From: Deltaproteobacteria bacterium
Lineage (GTDB): Bacteria > Desulfobacterota > Desulfobacteria > Desulfobacterales > UBA5852
Assembly (NCBI GenBank): GCA_020444045.1
Contig: JAHLLS010000017.1
Coordinates: 1-64,000 of the forward strand
DNA length: 64,000 bases
Reading direction: 5' to 3'
Under the pieces are notes generated by a model that saw nothing but the letters and a program-made list of their open reading frames with translations, ran no database searches and was not told the DNA's origin. Made by a program: the position numbers and the translations under genes. Each line of letters opens with the position of its first letter. Position 1 is the stretch's first letter. Shown here piece after piece: positions 51,825 to 62,800 of the stretch.

Positions 51825-52364
51825 CTATTCCGGCATTCGGCCGGAAACGACGTGCAGGAGGAAAATCGCAATGCCGACTGTAATGGCGCTGTCCGCTACA
51901 TTGAAGGCCGGCCAGTGCCATGTGCCGATATAGAAATCGAGAAAATCGACCACGCGCCCGAAGCGCACCCGATCGATCAAATTGCCGATGGCGCCGCCGA
52001 ATATCAGTGCGAAACCAACCGCCAGCCAGCGGTGGGTCGACGGGGTTTTCCGGTAAAACCAGAAAATGAGGCATACCGCCAGAAACGACATCAGGAGAAA
52101 AACGATGCCCCGCACCAGTTGGCTCTGTTGGGCCAGAAAACCGAAAGCACCGCCGGGGTTCTGGACATGGGTAATATTGAATAATCCGGGCACGACGGGA
52201 ATCGCGTGATAGAGATCCAGCCGCTCCAGAATGATCCATTTGGTGACCTGATCTAACAGCACCACGCTTCCCGCAACCCACCCCAGTCGACGGTATTTCA
52301 CCCAGGGTGGTTCCGGTTCGGAAACCTGCGGTGCGCCCTGCTTTTGCCCGTCAGCCCTTTTCAT
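51825..52364 (-). CDS. lspA: Lipoprotein signal peptidase (signal peptidase II)
   Basis: 179 residues from ATG 52364, overlapping the ileS stop as ATGA. Four hydrophobic segments; active-site region [42 protein letters not shown] contains the two catalytic Asp residues (in VVDFLD and NVADS). Cleaves diacylglyceryl prolipoproteins in the inner membrane. The ileS-lspA pair is conserved across proteobacteria. Confidence 0.95.
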   Translation of the reverse strand: MKRADGQKQGAPQVSEPEPPWVKYRRLGWVAGSVVLLDQVTKWIILERLDLYHAIPVVPGLFNITHVQNPGGAFGFLAQQSQLVRGIVFLLMSFLAVCLIFWFYRKTPSTHRWLAVGFALIFGGAIGNLIDRVRFGRVVDFLDFYIGTWHWPAFNVADSAITVGIAIFLLHVVSGRMPE

Positions 52365-55180
52365 GCGTCGATCATCGCGGTGCCGATTTCCGCCAGATGG
52401 GTCCGGCAGCGCAAGCATACGCTCGGATGTTCGTTGTCTTCCCCCACGGTGGGATCATGGATCCAGCACCGGTCACACTTGTCGCCGTCGGCGCGAGCCA
52501 CCTTGATTTGCAATCCTTCGATTTCTTCACTGCGGTAAGCATCCGCCAGGGAAGTGCCCGCATCGGCCAGGACCGCCTGGGATACGATGAAAATGTGTCC
52601 CAGCTGGTGGCGGTATTCCTGCAGCACGTCATACGCCTTCCCCGCTGCAACCAGCGTCACGGCGGCATCCAGGGGATGGCCGATCAACTTGTCGACCCGC
52701 GCCTTTTCCAGTGCTTTGGTCACTTCACCCCGGATGACGAGGATTTGTCCCCATTTTTCAGCCAGGGTCTCGTCAATCCATGCCGGATTAACCTCTGGAA
52801 GGGCCGTAAAATGGACATTGGCGGTCTTGTCTTGCCAGGATGGCAGGTGCTGCCAAATCTCATCGGCGGTAAAGGCCATGATGGGCGCCATCAGTCGCGC
52901 CATGGCACTCAGCAGGGCATGCATGACGGTCTGGGCGGAACGCCGGGCAAGCGACGCGGGCGGGGAGGTATACAGCCGATCCTTGAGGATATCCAAATAA
53001 AAGGCCGAAAGATCCAGGACGCAAAAGTTGTGCAGGGCATGATAGATAATATGAAATTCGTAGGTTTCATAGGCCTTGCGGGCTCGCCGCACCAGCTCTT
53101 GGAGCCGGTGCAGGAGGTACCGGTCGATATCATGGAGATCGGCATACGGCACCGTATTCTCATCCGGGTTGAAATCCGCCAGGTTCCCCAGCACGAAACG
53201 ACTGGTGTTGCGAATCCGGCGATAGGCATCACTGAGCTGTTTGAGAATGGTATCCGATATCCGAATATCATCGCGGTAGTCTGCCGCCGAGACCCACAAC
53301 CGGAGAATTTCCGCCCCGAATTTGTCGATAACGGTTTTCGGCGCAATCACGTTCCCGATGGATTTGGACATTTTCCGTCCTGAGGCATCGACCACAAACC
53401 CATGCGTCAGAACGGCCCTGTAAGGCGCCGTTCCGCGAAGCCCCACGGCGGTCAGGAGGGAGCTGTGAAACCACCCGCGGTGCTGGTCGCTGCCCTCCAG
53501 GTAGAGATCGGCCGGCCAACGGAGGTTGTCGCGCTTTTCAAGCACCGCCGCATGGCTGACGCCGGAATCGAACCAGACGTCCAGGATATCCGTTTCTTTG
53601 GTAAACGCATGCCCCCCGCATCCGGCGCAGGTGGCATCTTCGGGAAGCAGCTTGTCGGCTTCCTCCGTAAACCACACATCAGCCCCGTGCGCCTCGAACA
53701 GGGCTTGCACACGCTTGATCATGGCCTCATCGACATGGAGCTTGCCGCAATCGGCGCAATAAAAAATAGCGATCGGTACGCCCCAGGCCCGCTGACGGGA
53801 AACACACCAGTCGGGTCGGTTCTCGATCATGCCATAGATTCGTTCCCGCCCCCAGCGCGGCACCCACTGCACCTGGTCGATTGCTTTCAGTGTTTTTTGC
53901 CGCAGCCCGGTTTTTTCCATGGAAATAAACCACTGAGGCGTTGCTCTGAAAATAACCGGTTTTTTGCAGCGCCAGCAATGGGGATAACTGTGGGAGAGGT
54001 CTTCCTGGGCCAACAGGGCGCCGGTGGCCTTTAAATGATCGATAATCGCTTGATTGGCTTTGAAAACGAACTGCCCGTTGAACAGCGCCACGTCATCGGT
54101 GAACACACCCCGATCATCCACCGGTGAATAGGAATCAAGACCGTACACCAATCCGACATCATAGTCTTCACGGCCATGCCCCGGCGCCGTGTGAACACAC
54201 CCCGTACCGGCGTCCAGCGTGACGTGTTCGCCCAACACAATGATGGACTCGCGATTATAGAAGGGATGACGGCATCGCTTCTTCTCCAGCGAGGCCGCCG
54301 TCAGTTCACTCACGACGCGGTAGTCGGTCATGCCGAAACGGTCCATGCAGGACGCCACCAAATCCTTGGCCAGCACATAGATATCGCCATCAGCGTTTTC
54401 GACCGCGGCGTATCCAAATTCCGGATGCAGCGCGATGGCCAGGTTGGCCGGCAGGGTCCAGGGCGTGGTCGTCCAGATGACACAGCTGACGCTGCGTCCC
54501 TTGAGAACGGGATCGACATCGCCCAGATCGTCGATGAAAGGAAATTTGACAAAAATCGACGGTGATGCTTCGTCTTCGTACTCGATCTCCGCTTCGGCCA
54601 GAGCCGTTTGGCAGCTGCAACACCAGTGAATGGGTTTTTTACTCCGGAACAGACTGCCATCGAGGGCAAAGCGGCAGCATTCCGCTGCAATCGTGGCTTC
54701 GTAACCGTAGCTCATGGTGAGATACGGGTTTTCCCAATCGCCGACAACGCCCAAACGTTTGAATTCGGCCCGCTGAATATCGATGAATTTTTCGGCATAT
54801 TTCCGGCATAACTGCCGGACCTGGGTCAGGCTCAATTCCTTTTTTTTCGATCCCAGCTCTTTGTCCACATTGTGTTCAATCGGCAGGCCATGGCAGTCCC
54901 AGCCCGGCACATAAACCGCATCGAACCCCATCATCTGACGGGATCGGACAATGATGTCTTTTAAAATCTTGTTCAGTGCGGTACCAATGTGGATATGGCC
55001 GTTAGCGTATGGCGGACCGTCGTGTAGAATAAACCGGGGACGTCCATGGGAACGCTTGCGGATTTCGTCGAATAAATGATGCTGTTCCCATTCCTCCAGG
55101 AGTTGCGGTTCACGCTGGGTGAGGTTGGCCTTCATGGGAAACTTGGTTTGCGGCAGGTTCAGGGTCTTCTTATAATCCAT
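52361..55180 (-). CDS. ileS: Isoleucyl-tRNA synthetase
   Basis: 939 residues from ATG 55180 (GGAGGA 5-6 bases upstream). Class I motifs: [17 protein letters not shown] (HIGH) and KMSKSIGN. Editing-domain Asp region and the C-terminal zinc site [24 protein letters not shown] are intact. This is the type-1, zinc-tailed form. First gene of the ileS-lspA-holA-pyk operon; divergent from ygiQ across ~88 bp. Confidence 0.96.
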   Translation of the reverse strand: MDYKKTLNLPQTKFPMKANLTQREPQLLEEWEQHHLFDEIRKRSHGRPRFILHDGPPYANGHIHIGTALNKILKDIIVRSRQMMGFDAVYVPGWDCHGLPIEHNVDKELGSKKKELSLTQVRQLCRKYAEKFIDIQRAEFKRLGVVGDWENPYLTMSYGYEATIAAECCRFALDGSLFRSKKPIHWCCSCQTALAEAEIEYEDEASPSIFVKFPFIDDLGDVDPVLKGRSVSCVIWTTTPWTLPANLAIALHPEFGYAAVENADGDIYVLAKDLVASCMDRFGMTDYRVVSELTAASLEKKRCRHPFYNRESIIVLGEHVTLDAGTGCVHTAPGHGREDYDVGLVYGLDSYSPVDDRGVFTDDVALFNGQFVFKANQAIIDHLKATGALLAQEDLSHSYPHCWRCKKPVIFRATPQWFISMEKTGLRQKTLKAIDQVQWVPRWGRERIYGMIENRPDWCVSRQRAWGVPIAIFYCADCGKLHVDEAMIKRVQALFEAHGADVWFTEEADKLLPEDATCAGCGGHAFTKETDILDVWFDSGVSHAAVLEKRDNLRWPADLYLEGSDQHRGWFHSSLLTAVGLRGTAPYRAVLTHGFVVDASGRKMSKSIGNVIAPKTVIDKFGAEILRLWVSAADYRDDIRISDTILKQLSDAYRRIRNTSRFVLGNLADFNPDENTVPYADLHDIDRYLLHRLQELVRRARKAYETYEFHIIYHALHNFCVLDLSAFYLDILKDRLYTSPPASLARRSAQTVMHALLSAMARLMAPIMAFTADEIWQHLPSWQDKTANVHFTALPEVNPAWIDETLAEKWGQILVIRGEVTKALEKARVDKLIGHPLDAAVTLVAAGKAYDVLQEYRHQLGHIFIVSQAVLADAGTSLADAYRSEEIEGLQIKVARADGDKCDRCWIHDPTVGEDNEHPSVCLRCRTHLAEIGTAMIDA

Positions 55181-55268
55181 GGATTCCTCCGGGAATTCGA
55201 TAAACGCGTTAAACGCTGACAGATACAGAGTATTGGAAATCGTGTCAAGATGCGATAGGAAATTATCC

Positions 55269-57005
55269 GTGTTTCTCCCCACAACCCCTGCAGAAGTCCG
55301 GGAGCGCGGCTGGCAGCGCCTCGACATCATTCTGGTCACGGGCGACAGCTACATCGACAGCCCCCATATCGGCGCCGCCGTCATCGGTCGCGTATTGTCA
55401 AACGCCGGCTACCGCGTGGGTATTATCGCCCAACCCGATATCCGCAGCGACAGCGACATTCTACGCCTGGGCTTGCCACGCCTTTTCTGGGGCATTACGG
55501 CCGGTAGCGTGGATTCCATGGTCGCCAACTATACCGCCCTCGGCAAAAGACGCCAGAAGGACGACTACACGCCCGGTGGGGAAAACAACCGGCGGCCCGA
55601 TCGGGCCGTGATTGCCTATGCCAACCTGATCCGACGTTATGCCAAATCAACCGTGCCCATCGTGCTGGGCGGTATCGAAGCCAGCCTGCGCCGCATCTCC
55701 CACTATGACGCGTGGACCAACCGCATCCGGCGATCGATCCTGTTCGATGCCCGGGCCGACATCCTGGTCTACGGCATGGGCGAGCAGACGGTGTTGGCCC
55801 TGGCGGCTGCGCTGGACGAGCAAACCGATTACCGTACCCTGCGCGGTCTGTGCTACATTGCTCCTCAGCCTATAACGGACTACCTGATTCTCCCCGCGCA
55901 CCTGACCGTCGCCGGCGATCCCCAGGCGTTTACCCAGATGTTCCATGTGTTTTACCGCAACAACGATCCGGTTAGCGCCAGCGGGCTTTGTCAGCAGCAG
56001 GACACCCGCTGGCTGGTGCAGAATCCACCGGCGTTTCCACCGACCACGGAGGAACTGGATGCGGTTTACGAGCTGCCTTACACGCATGCCCAGCACCCTT
56101 TTTATGAAACGCAGGGAAGCGTTCGCGCGCTGGATACCATTCGGTTTGCCCTGACGACCCACCGCGGCTGCTATGGCGAGTGTCATTTCTGTGCCATTGC
56201 CGTCCACCAGGGACGCCGGGTCTATGGCCGCAGTGAAGGATCCCTCATACGGGAGGCGCGCCGGATGGCCGCCCACCCGCAATTCAAGGGCATCATCAGT
56301 GACCTGGGGGGACCCACCGCCAACATGTATGGATTTGAGTGTGCCCACAAGTTGGAAAAAGGCGCCTGCCCCCAAAAACGGTGCCTGTATCCCAAGGTAT
56401 GTCCCCACCTGCCGGTGGACCACGGCCACCTGCGCCGGTTGATGCAGAAGATGCGCCGTATCCCGGGCATCCGTAAAATTTTCGTGGCCTCCGGCCTGCG
56501 ACCGGACCTGATTTTTGCGGACCGCAAATCGGGCGACCTTTATCTCGAAGAGCTGATCCGCCATCATGTTTCGGGCCAACTCAAGATCGCCCCCGAACAC
56601 AGCGAGCCGCATGTTCTGGCGCGGATGGGCAAACCTGCCATCGAGGCCTGCACCCTCTTCCGGCAACGGTTTTACCAGATCACCCATGCCGCCGGCCTCG
56701 ATCAATTCCTCAGCTATTACCTGATGGCTGCCTATCCCGGCTGCACCCAGCAAGACATGCAGCGGCTGCGCCACTACACGCGCACCAAACTCCAGGCGGC
56801 GCCTGAACAAATCCAGATTTTCACCCCGACACCGTCCACTTATGGCGCCCTGATGTATCATACCGAACAGGATCCGTTTGATGACATGCCGCTCTTTGTG
56901 GAAAAAGACCGCCGGAAGAAATTGCGCCAGAAAGAAGAAATACTTCCCGGGCGTACACCCTTCAAACCAGTCCGGAAAGCGTGGTCCCGCAAGAAAAAGA
57001 ATTGA
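55269..57005 (+). CDS. YgiQ / UPF0313 family radical SAM protein
   Basis: 578 residues from GTG 55269 (TAGGAAA 8 bases upstream). N-terminal YgiQ domain [25 protein letters not shown]; radical SAM cluster in [13 protein letters not shown] near residue 300; C-terminal region [17 protein letters not shown] and [24 protein letters not shown], diagnostic of the family. Binds a [4Fe-4S] cluster and SAM; substrate unknown. Divergent from ileS. Confidence 0.9.
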   Translation: MFLPTTPAEVRERGWQRLDIILVTGDSYIDSPHIGAAVIGRVLSNAGYRVGIIAQPDIRSDSDILRLGLPRLFWGITAGSVDSMVANYTALGKRRQKDDYTPGGENNRRPDRAVIAYANLIRRYAKSTVPIVLGGIEASLRRISHYDAWTNRIRRSILFDARADILVYGMGEQTVLALAAALDEQTDYRTLRGLCYIAPQPITDYLILPAHLTVAGDPQAFTQMFHVFYRNNDPVSASGLCQQQDTRWLVQNPPAFPPTTEELDAVYELPYTHAQHPFYETQGSVRALDTIRFALTTHRGCYGECHFCAIAVHQGRRVYGRSEGSLIREARRMAAHPQFKGIISDLGGPTANMYGFECAHKLEKGACPQKRCLYPKVCPHLPVDHGHLRRLMQKMRRIPGIRKIFVASGLRPDLIFADRKSGDLYLEELIRHHVSGQLKIAPEHSEPHVLARMGKPAIEACTLFRQRFYQITHAAGLDQFLSYYLMAAYPGCTQQDMQRLRHYTRTKLQAAPEQIQIFTPTPSTYGALMYHTEQDPFDDMPLFVEKDRRKKLRQKEEILPGRTPFKPVRKAWSRKKKN

Positions 57006-57200
57006 CGGTGATTGCCGGCCGGCAACTTTACATTCCCAGGCAATGCTGTTATATGGAACGCAATCCGTTGCGAAACGGCACACCCTCCCCCGGCTGAGGT
57101 AACTTTTCCAGGTAGATGCCCGCCGGATGGTGTCAAACGTTTTTCTTACCCGAACCTTAAATCACCCGATTGCATTGCGACCTCGAACGACACGCCTGAA

Positions 57201-58007
57201 ATGACGTATTTGGAACATATCAGCACGGGCATCCGGCGTTTTCCCTGGTTGGACGGAACAAAATTTCTCCTGCTGTCCGGTCTGCTCGTCTACACCTTGT
57301 TCCGGGGATCCGAAAAGCTGGGCTACCATTGGCAGTGGTATCGCGTACCGCGCTATCTGTTCACGATGGAGGACGGCCACTTTATTGTCGGACCGCTGCT
57401 TCAGGGACTCGCCGTGACCCTTCACATCACGGCCATCAGCCTTGTTCTGGCCACCCTGATTGGCCTGACGGCCGCTTTTCTGCGGCTGTCGCGATCTTTT
57501 CTGGGAAATCTCATAGCCCGCGGCTATCTTGAAAGCATCCGCAATACCCCTTTGCTGGTGCAGTTGTTTTTTATTTATTTTGTGGTGGCGCCGGTGTTTG
57601 ACATCAGTCGGTTTACCTCGGCGGTGTTGGCGCTCAGCCTGTTCGAAGGGGCCTATGCCTCGGAGATTTTCCGCGCCGGTATTGTTTCCATTCATCGCGG
57701 TCAATGGGAAGCCGCCTACAGTTTGGGCCTCAGCATGCCCCAAACCTACCGCCACATCATTTTGCCCCAGGCCACACGCCGGATACTGCCACCGCTGGCC
57801 AGCCAGGCCATCTCTCTTATCAAGGACTCCGCCCTGGTCAGTACGATTGCGATTTACGATTTGTCCATGCAGGGACAATCCATCATAGCGGAAACCTATC
57901 TGGTGTTTGAAATCTGGTTCCTGGTCGCGGCCATCTATCTTGTACTGACGGTGTCGCTTTCGCTGTTGATCAACCTGCTGGAAAGACGACTCCGTGTGGC
58001 CGGATAG
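57201..58007 (+). CDS. Amino acid ABC transporter permease (HisMQ type), first
   Basis: 268 residues from ATG 57201. BPD_transp_1 fold; ESIRNTPLLVQLFFIYFVVAP and the EAA loop WEAAYSLGLSMPQTYRHIILPQATRRILPPLASQ are clear. The N-terminal stretch YHWQWYRVPRYLF recurs in the third gene of this cluster, so the two permeases are paralogues likely to form a heterodimer. Start lacks a strong SD. Confidence 0.9.
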   Translation: MTYLEHISTGIRRFPWLDGTKFLLLSGLLVYTLFRGSEKLGYHWQWYRVPRYLFTMEDGHFIVGPLLQGLAVTLHITAISLVLATLIGLTAAFLRLSRSFLGNLIARGYLESIRNTPLLVQLFFIYFVVAPVFDISRFTSAVLALSLFEGAYASEIFRAGIVSIHRGQWEAAYSLGLSMPQTYRHIILPQATRRILPPLASQAISLIKDSALVSTIAIYDLSMQGQSIIAETYLVFEIWFLVAAIYLVLTVSLSLLINLLERRLRVAG

Positions 58008-58069
58008 CCCGTTGCATCATGATAATGGAAACCATTGACAGCCACCCTCTGAAAACAAAGGAGCACCCC

Positions 58070-58900
58070 ATGAAAAAAATCATCGTTTACAAGATGCTGC
58101 CTGTCGTCATCTGTCTATTTATGCTCGCCGGAATCGCATCGGCGGGCCAGTTGCAGCAGCAGCTGGTTCAGGAAAGCACCATCGAAAAAGTCTTGCAAAA
58201 GGGCGTCCTGCGCGTCGGTATGGACACTTTCGTCCCCTGGGCCATGCGGGATAAAACCGGCCAGTTGATCGGATTTGAAATCGACGTCGCCACACGCCTG
58301 GCCGCCGACATGAGTGTCAAGGTGGAATTCGTCCCCACGAAATGGTCCGGCATTATTCCGGCCCTGCTGACCGGCAAATTCGACGTCATCATCGGCGGAA
58401 TGGGTATCATCCCCAGCCGCAATTTGAAGGTGAATTTCACACAACCCTATGATTATTCCGGCATGTCGCTCGTGGCCAATAAAAAGCTTGCGGCCGGCTT
58501 TACATCCCTGGATGACTTCAACCGTCCCGATGTGGTTCTGGCCGTCAAGTTGGGGTCGACCTCGGTCATGGCTGCCAAAAAATACTTTCCCCAAGCCACC
58601 CTTCGCCAGTTTGACGGTGAGGCTCAGATTTTCCAGGAAGTGATCAACGGCAAAGCCCACGCCGCGGTGGCTTCCGCACCCACACCAGCCTTTCAGGCCA
58701 TCGAACATCCGGATGCGCTTTTTCTGCCGATCAAGGAAACCTTTACCAAAGAGCCCATCGGTTTTGCCGTCCGCAAGGGCGATGTCGACACCCTGAATTA
58801 TTTCAACAATTGGATCCAGTATGTCACCGCCGAAGGCTGGCTGGCGGAACGCAAAGCCTACTGGTTCAATACCCAGGACTGGAAGGAAAAACTGCAATAG
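58070..58900 (+). CDS. Amino acid ABC transporter substrate-binding protein
   Basis: 276 residues from ATG 58070 (AAAGGAG 7 bases upstream). Signal peptide MKKIIVYKMLPVVICLFMLA then IASA, cut after ~26 residues. SBP_bac_3 domain: VLRVGMDTFVPWAMRDKTGQLIGFEIDVATRLAADM. Binds a polar amino acid or similar in the periplasm. Middle gene of permease-binding protein-permease order. Confidence 0.92.
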   Translation: MKKIIVYKMLPVVICLFMLAGIASAGQLQQQLVQESTIEKVLQKGVLRVGMDTFVPWAMRDKTGQLIGFEIDVATRLAADMSVKVEFVPTKWSGIIPALLTGKFDVIIGGMGIIPSRNLKVNFTQPYDYSGMSLVANKKLAAGFTSLDDFNRPDVVLAVKLGSTSVMAAKKYFPQATLRQFDGEAQIFQEVINGKAHAAVASAPTPAFQAIEHPDALFLPIKETFTKEPIGFAVRKGDVDTLNYFNNWIQYVTAEGWLAERKAYWFNTQDWKEKLQ

Positions 58901-58948
58901 CTCCCCGACGCTGTTTGCCATCATTGCCAAACGCAAAGACTTTCTCAC

Positions 58949-58976
58949 GACCCGGCCGTCATCAAGCGGCCGGGTC
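58949..58976 (+). promoter_or_regulatory. GC-rich hairpin directly before the second permease start
   Basis: GACCCGGCCG and CGGCCGGGTC form a perfect 10-bp stem with an 8-base loop and abut the ATG at 58977 with no gap. No T-tract follows. It may stabilise the binding-protein mRNA and hinder permease translation. Confidence 0.7.
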
Positions 58977-59894
58977 ATGGACAACCCTCAATGCAGACGC
59001 TGCCCGTTGATCATTTTTAATCGCCGCATATCGCTTCTGGATGTCGTGCTTGGTCTGCTGTTGCTGGCAACGGCCATCTACGTTTTCCACCGTTTGTCAT
59101 CGGGTCTTCAGTATAAATGGCACTGGGAGCTGATTCCCCAGTATCTGTTTCGTTTCGACGCCACCGAAGACCGCTGGGTTCTGAATACACTGACCCGCGG
59201 TTTCCTGAATACCATTCGGCTCAGCGTCTGGGGCACGCTCATGGCCTCCATCATCGGCGTGGTCATGGGCCTGGCACGCATCAGTCAACGGCCTTTTCGA
59301 CGCATGCTGGGAGGCGCCTACGTCGAATTGATCCGCAACACACCGCCGCTGGTCCTCATTTTTATTTTCTATTTTTTTGTCAGCGATCAGCTGATGCCGG
59401 TGCTGGGGGTTCAGGCGCTGGCCGAAGAAGCACCGCCGGCCGTCCGAAAGCTGCTGACCGTCCTCCTGGCACCACCGTCGACGCTGCCCGCCTTTCTATC
59501 CGCCCTGATCACCCTCTCCCTGTTTGAAGGCGCCTATATCACGGAAATCGTTCGCGCCGGTATCCAGTCGGTGGAAAACGGCCAATGGGAAGCGTCTGCT
59601 GCCCTCGGTCTCTCGCGTTCCCGACAGTTGATCCATGTGATCGGGCCCCAGGCCATCCGACGGATCCTCCCTCCCCTATCCGGTCAGTTCATTTCGACCA
59701 TTAAAGATTCCGCCATCGTTTCCGTGATATCGATTCAGGAACTCACCTTTCAGGGCATGGAGCTCATGGCCGCCACCTATCTCACCTTTGAAATCTGGAT
59801 CACGATCACCCTTCTCTATCTCTTGTTGACTCTTTCCTGTTCGCTGGCCGTCGAGCAACTGGAACGCTTCCTCAACCGTGGCCGTGATCATTAA
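58977..59894 (+). CDS. Amino acid ABC transporter permease (HisMQ type), second
   Basis: 305 residues if ATG 58977 is used; TTG 59008 is out of frame with it by reading and is not supported. ELIRNTPPLVLIFIFYFF and EAA loop WEASAALGLSRSRQLIHVIGPQAIRRILPPLSGQ are typical. It has a ~40-residue insertion in the middle (QALAEEAPPAVRKLLTVLLAPPSTLPA), extracytoplasmic by position. No ATPase gene follows, so the importer must borrow one from elsewhere in the genome. Confidence 0.88.
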   Translation: MDNPQCRRCPLIIFNRRISLLDVVLGLLLLATAIYVFHRLSSGLQYKWHWELIPQYLFRFDATEDRWVLNTLTRGFLNTIRLSVWGTLMASIIGVVMGLARISQRPFRRMLGGAYVELIRNTPPLVLIFIFYFFVSDQLMPVLGVQALAEEAPPAVRKLLTVLLAPPSTLPAFLSALITLSLFEGAYITEIVRAGIQSVENGQWEASAALGLSRSRQLIHVIGPQAIRRILPPLSGQFISTIKDSAIVSVISIQELTFQGMELMAATYLTFEIWITITLLYLLLTLSCSLAVEQLERFLNRGRDH

Positions 59895-60026
59895 GTCTCG
59901 CTGTCCAAAACACCGACATTCGTCCTCGACATCAGCCATCTCGTTTGAAAAACAAGTAAAAATATGATTAACTTGTGGAAAATGGTACCTTCTACGGCAA
60001 ACATGCGCTCGCATAAGGACAGAAGA

Positions 60027-60512
60027 ATGGACCCCATCAATCTGGAGGGACGCAAATATAATGTAACCCTTTCCCGGTTGATCCAGACCGTGGTCGGTAT
60101 GTCCGAAAAGCAGCAATTGATCATGCTCCGACTGGCCGAAGAACTGCTTTACCGACATAAAAAACCTGAAATCCGTCAAGATCCCAGTGCCATCACCCGC
60201 AGTCGCCCCGGTCACCCGCGCAAACCGTCCTCGTTGATTGTCAATTTCTCTGCCGGTAATCGTTTTTATACGGATTATATCGAAGATATTCATCCCAAAG
60301 GCCTGTTTATCGGCACCCGGGAGGATTTCAAGGTTGGTGATGAACTGGCCCTGGCGTTCTCCCACCCCAAATTTCCCGATATTTTTCGTGTCTATGCCGA
60401 CGTTATCTACATCACCGAAGACGGCATCGGTGTGCAGTTTAAAAACCTCTCGAAACCTCAAAAAGACCGCATCAATGCGCTTGTCAACTGGATGAAAGGC
60501 AGCACGATCTGA
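60027..60512 (+). CDS. PilZ-like domain protein
   Basis: 161 residues from ATG 60027, which has AAGGA 7 bases upstream; several ATGs further upstream are in frame. N-terminal ~65 residues are helical (VTLSRLIQTVVGMSEKQQLIMLRLAEELLY). The C-terminal ~95 residues have a PilZ-like barrel: PSSLIVNFSAGNRFYTDYIEDIHPKGLFIGTREDFKVGDELALAFSHP. The D/NxSxxG motif reads DIHPKG and a clear RxxxR is missing, so c-di-GMP binding is uncertain. Preceded by a 69-bp gap after the importer; no operon partner. Confidence 0.75.
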   Translation: MDPINLEGRKYNVTLSRLIQTVVGMSEKQQLIMLRLAEELLYRHKKPEIRQDPSAITRSRPGHPRKPSSLIVNFSAGNRFYTDYIEDIHPKGLFIGTREDFKVGDELALAFSHPKFPDIFRVYADVIYITEDGIGVQFKNLSKPQKDRINALVNWMKGSTI

Positions 60513-60737
60513 GAGCGGATTGATGATGGGCATTCCCTCCGCGTTTTGACCCCGACCATCCCTACCGGTGACCGTATGCCAACCCACATCGGAAATGCGC
60601 CTTCTCTCCGGCAGAATGCGGCCGGCCGCGGATGATGGTCTCAAGCCTTTTTTACAGTTGCCACCGCGACAAATCATGACTAATGTTCCAACAATAATAT
60701 CGCATATTCCGCCCGGCGGCTAATCAAGGAGGGAAGG

Positions 60738-61115
60738 ATGCCCATCGCAGTTGACCATTTAAAAAAAGTAGCACTTGAAATTCAAGCCGATACCCGCAAG
60801 GGAAAACTGGAATTTATCTGTGGAGCCGCCAGTGACGGATTCTGCCCCTTTGAATATGAACTCCTGCATAAGACACCCGGAGATCAACTGCATCTCTCGG
60901 TACCAAAGGACAAGGCCGTCGGGACGTTTGCTCATCTGTATACGCCGTTGAAAAAGGCCCTTGGCATCACCAAACCAACGGAAATGCTCGACCTTACGGT
61001 GTCCGTCATCGCCATCAGCGACCCCGAACCGCGCGAAATCATACAGGCCCTAGCCCAGGCAGCCGATCAAAACGGATGCGGCGGGGGCTGCGGATGCGGT
61101 TGCGGCGGCTGTTGA
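60738..61115 (+). CDS. Protein of unknown function with a Cys/Gly-rich C-terminus
   Basis: 125 residues from ATG 60738 (AGGAGGGAAGG upstream). A compact domain (~1-108) precedes the tail NGCGGGCGCGCGGC, which holds six cysteines in 13 residues and looks like a metal-binding tail similar to those of SlyD-like chaperones, though the body is not an FKBP fold that I can recognise. Two further Cys are in the body (FICGAASDGFCPFEY). The stop overlaps the next gene's TTG start (TTGA), so the two are translationally coupled. Confidence 0.72.
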   Translation: MPIAVDHLKKVALEIQADTRKGKLEFICGAASDGFCPFEYELLHKTPGDQLHLSVPKDKAVGTFAHLYTPLKKALGITKPTEMLDLTVSVIAISDPEPREIIQALAQAADQNGCGGGCGCGCGGC

Positions 61116-62800
61116 CCCCTGTTCGGCCATCAAGAGACGCCAAGCCCGCCGCGGATTCCCTACAATGCGATATCCTGCTAATCCAGCCGCCGATTCGGGA
61201 TTTTTACCTGACCGCCAAGCGCACCATTCCCTACGGGTTGACTTCCATTGCGGCCACCTTGCGGCATCACGGCTATCGGGTCGCCATACTGGATGCCCTG
61301 GCCAATAGCAAATCGCGACCGGCCCCCCTCCCGGAACCGCTGTCGTATCTGTCGGATGTTTATGGACCCGCCGACACCTCTCCTTTTGCCCTTTTCCATC
61401 AATACCGCCATTATGGCTACGCCCTTTCGACCATCGCCGACCGTGCCCGGCTTTCAGGCGCGTTTCTGATCGGCATTGCGTCCCTGTTTTCGGCCTATGA
61501 AGATATGGCTTTGGCATGTGCCCAGGCGGTTAAATCCGTGTGTCCGGAAACGTGGGTGGTGCTCGGCGGCCATCATCCCTCTGTGTTTCCAGATCGCATG
61601 CTGGATCATACTGCTGTAGATTTTGTCTTGCGCGGAGACGGAGAAGTAACACTGCCGGCCTTGTCCAAAGCGCTGCAACGGGGGGAATCCCTCAAATCCG
61701 TTCCCGGCATCGGCTTGAAACGCCGAAATGGGGAAAGACACATCCGTCCGCCTGCCTACACGCCTGATTTGGATGACCTATCGCCGCCGGCAATCGACCT
61801 GGTCAATCATCGCTTCTACAGCCGAAAAGGCAAAACCACCCTGGTCATCACCGCCAGTCGGGGGTGCCCCATGCAATGCTCGTATTGTTGTATGGGCGCC
61901 CATTCCAGCATTCCCTATCGCCGGCGACGCGTGACCCACGTCATGCAGGAAATCTTACAGGGCGCCCAAGGTCGTGAGATCGGTTTGATCGATTTTGAAG
62001 ATGAAAACATGGCCATGGATCGCGCCTGGTTTGAACGTCTCCTCCGGGAAATCGTGCGCCATTTCGGCGAACGGGAACTGGAATTGCGCGCCATGAACGG
62101 GCTATATCCTCCCGCCTTGGACAAAAAAACCATCCATCTGATGCACACCGCCGGATTCCGTGAATTGAATCTGGCCTTGATTACGTGCGACCATGACCAG
62201 AGTGCACGGTTCAATCGTGCGTCCGTCGTCAAAGCATTCGAGCGTGTACTGCAATGGGCCGAGCCATTGAAGATGACGGCTGTTGGATATCTGATCGCCG
62301 GGGCCCCCGGGCAAGACCCTCTTACAACAGTCGACGATCTTCTATTTCTAGCGGGGCGCCGTGTGCTGGTGGGCCTTTCCACTTACTATCCAGCGCCGGA
62401 CAGCCTTGATTTCAATAGATGCCAGGCATCGGGCCTCCTCCCCAATTCTCCTCTCTGCTGGCGATCCACGGCATTGCCGCTTGATCGGACACACGGCCGT
62501 AGAACGAGTCTGACCCTGCTGCGCCTGGCCCGCATGCTAAATTTTATGAAACAGTGTGTGGATGAAACGGGGCATCTGCCAACCCCGGAACCGATCCCAT
62601 CCCAGGCGCACGTTTTGACGGGGAGCCGCAGCGACAATGGCTATCAACTCGTGCGATGGTTCCTTAATGACGGCATCATTCGCGGTGTGCGAAGAGATGG
62701 CAAGGTCTTTGCGCATCTGACGGACGCCAGGCTGACCCGTGCTTTCATCAAGGGCCTTGACACCATCGCGGTATGCGGCGTCAACCATCCTATTGCCTGA
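61112..62800 (+). CDS. B12-binding-domain radical SAM protein
   Basis: 562 residues from TTG 61112, coupled by TTGA to the Cys-tailed gene; a more N-terminal frame open to 61076 is ignored. N-terminal B12-binding-like domain (~20-175, CDILLIQPPIRDFYLTAKRTIPYGLTSIAATLRHHGYRVAILD; GHHPSVFPD). Radical SAM core with ITASRGCPMQCSYCCMGA (~250) and a SPASM-free C-terminus ending in a winged-helix-like ~70 residues (DNGYQLVRWFLNDGIIRGVRRDG). The substrate is unknown; the overlap suggests the Cys-tailed protein is a cofactor chaperone or substrate. Confidence 0.82.
   Translation: MTPVRPSRDAKPAADSLQCDILLIQPPIRDFYLTAKRTIPYGLTSIAATLRHHGYRVAILDALANSKSRPAPLPEPLSYLSDVYGPADTSPFALFHQYRHYGYALSTIADRARLSGAFLIGIASLFSAYEDMALACAQAVKSVCPETWVVLGGHHPSVFPDRMLDHTAVDFVLRGDGEVTLPALSKALQRGESLKSVPGIGLKRRNGERHIRPPAYTPDLDDLSPPAIDLVNHRFYSRKGKTTLVITASRGCPMQCSYCCMGAHSSIPYRRRRVTHVMQEILQGAQGREIGLIDFEDENMAMDRAWFERLLREIVRHFGERELELRAMNGLYPPALDKKTIHLMHTAGFRELNLALITCDHDQSARFNRASVVKAFERVLQWAEPLKMTAVGYLIAGAPGQDPLTTVDDLLFLAGRRVLVGLSTYYPAPDSLDFNRCQASGLLPNSPLCWRSTALPLDRTHGRRTSLTLLRLARMLNFMKQCVDETGHLPTPEPIPSQAHVLTGSRSDNGYQLVRWFLNDGIIRGVRRDGKVFAHLTDARLTRAFIKGLDTIAVCGVNHPIA

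Noticed and set aside
55647..57083. Minus-strand frame opposite the YgiQ gene
   Set aside because: Shadow of the radical SAM gene.
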